A stretch of 6,203 nucleotides of DNA from an uncultured Gammaproteobacteria bacterium (GTDB taxonomy: Bacteria; Pseudomonadota; Gammaproteobacteria; Pseudomonadales; Azotimanducaceae), in the NCBI GenBank assembly GCA_913043075.1, contig CAJWLI010000090.1:1-6203 (forward strand). The letters are read 5' to 3'. Positions 6,026-6,203 of this stretch are shown here, in pieces. How positions within the stretch are numbered: position 1 is the stretch's first letter; the number at the start of each line of letters is the position of its first letter. A model generated the notes under the pieces. That model had not been told where the DNA came from. It worked only from the letters and a program-made list of their open reading frames with translations, and made no database searches. The position numbers and the translations under genes are program-made.

Positions 6026-6203
6026 TTTTCTTTTGTATCCTTTGAAAATCTGGTTATTTTTAAAACAAGACCAAAAAAGGGGTGGTCAAGATAATGCAAT
6101 TCGGCCGCTCGCACTCTTCTCTGCTGTTTCATCACAAACGTTTTAAAAGCAGAGGAGTTTGAGGCTTCTCTAAACTGACTTCCATTGGCAGATTCTCTAA
6201 AAG
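6022..6203 (-). CDS. csiV: CsiV-like peptidoglycan-binding protein, C-terminal 59 codons (5' end outside window)
   Basis: On the minus strand a frame open from the right edge (first full codon at 6201) runs 59 codons to TAG at 6024-6022. Its end contains MKQQRRVRAAELHYLDHPFF followed by GLVLKI. From memory this matches the conserved tail of CsiV (R-R-M-R-S-x-E-L-H-Y-L-D-H-P-x-F-G), a periplasmic protein often encoded next to mfd in Gammaproteobacteria and reported in Pseudomonas to bind peptidoglycan. The segment before it is Ser/Asn-rich. The only internal ATG (codon 24) would leave 36 residues, so the true start is outside the window. The gene is convergent with the channel gene and the stop codons overlap by 4 nt. 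The family call rests on this one motif. Confidence 0.8.
   Translation of the reverse strand, partial: FRESANGSQFREASNSSAFKTFVMKQQRRVRAAELHYLDHPFFGLVLKITRFSKDTKEN

Noticed and set aside
6069..6087. GACCA/TGGTC inverted repeat as a terminator after the channel gene
   Set aside because: The stem is only 5 bp, no U tract follows on the + strand, and it lies within the csiV-like coding frame.

Overview
The window looks like chromosomal DNA of a marine-type, moderately AT-rich gammaproteobacterium. The TopA C-terminal half and LexA resemble the E. coli/Pseudomonas proteins closely, the lexA operators follow the gammaproteobacterial CTGT-N8-ACAG SOS consensus, and the right edge holds the C-terminus of what I read as CsiV. 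As I recall it, topA, lexA, csiV and mfd lie close together in Pseudomonas, so the two flanks look like a conserved core neighbourhood and the middle is the lineage-specific part. I see no rRNA, tRNA, CRISPR array, insertion sequence or integrase.

Layout: (1) positions 1-1366, + strand: the 3' part of topA, cut by the window edge. (2) 1400-1999, - strand: lexA, convergent with topA. Its upstream region carries two tandem SOS boxes overlapping a sigma70-like promoter. (3) 2142-6025, + strand: a tightly packed envelope gene cluster, divergent from lexA. It encodes a periplasmic LolA-like 'outer membrane lipoprotein-sorting' protein, an exported protein with two SPOR repeats, an outer-membrane beta-barrel protein, and an MscS-family mechanosensitive channel. 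Gaps are 2 nt, then the split described below, then 13 nt. (4) 6022-6203, - strand: the last 59 codons of a csiV-like gene. It overlaps the channel gene tail-to-tail by 4 nt and has no start codon of useful length inside the window.

The most interesting point is the junction between the SPOR gene and the beta-barrel gene. The barrel frame reads as good outer-membrane protein sequence for 29 codons upstream of its first ATG (3826), back to the SPOR stop codon, with no start codon and no signal peptide of its own. The SPOR gene supplies a signal peptide. The two frames overlap only in a 9-A run that ends in a correctly phased A AAA AAG heptamer, the dnaX-type slippery sequence, followed at once by TAA. 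A -1 shift, or one extra A in the mRNA or DNA, would give one protein of about 677 residues: signal peptide, two SPOR repeats, linker, outer-membrane barrel. Programmed frameshifting, transcriptional slippage, phase variation, a recent mutation and a homopolymer sequencing error all fit; the sequence alone does not choose between them.

Taken together, the + strand cluster probably serves the cell envelope: a periplasmic lipid or lipoprotein carrier-like protein, a peptidoglycan-binding module joined to or paired with an outer-membrane barrel, and an inner-membrane tension-gated channel. The substrate or process is not evident from the sequence.
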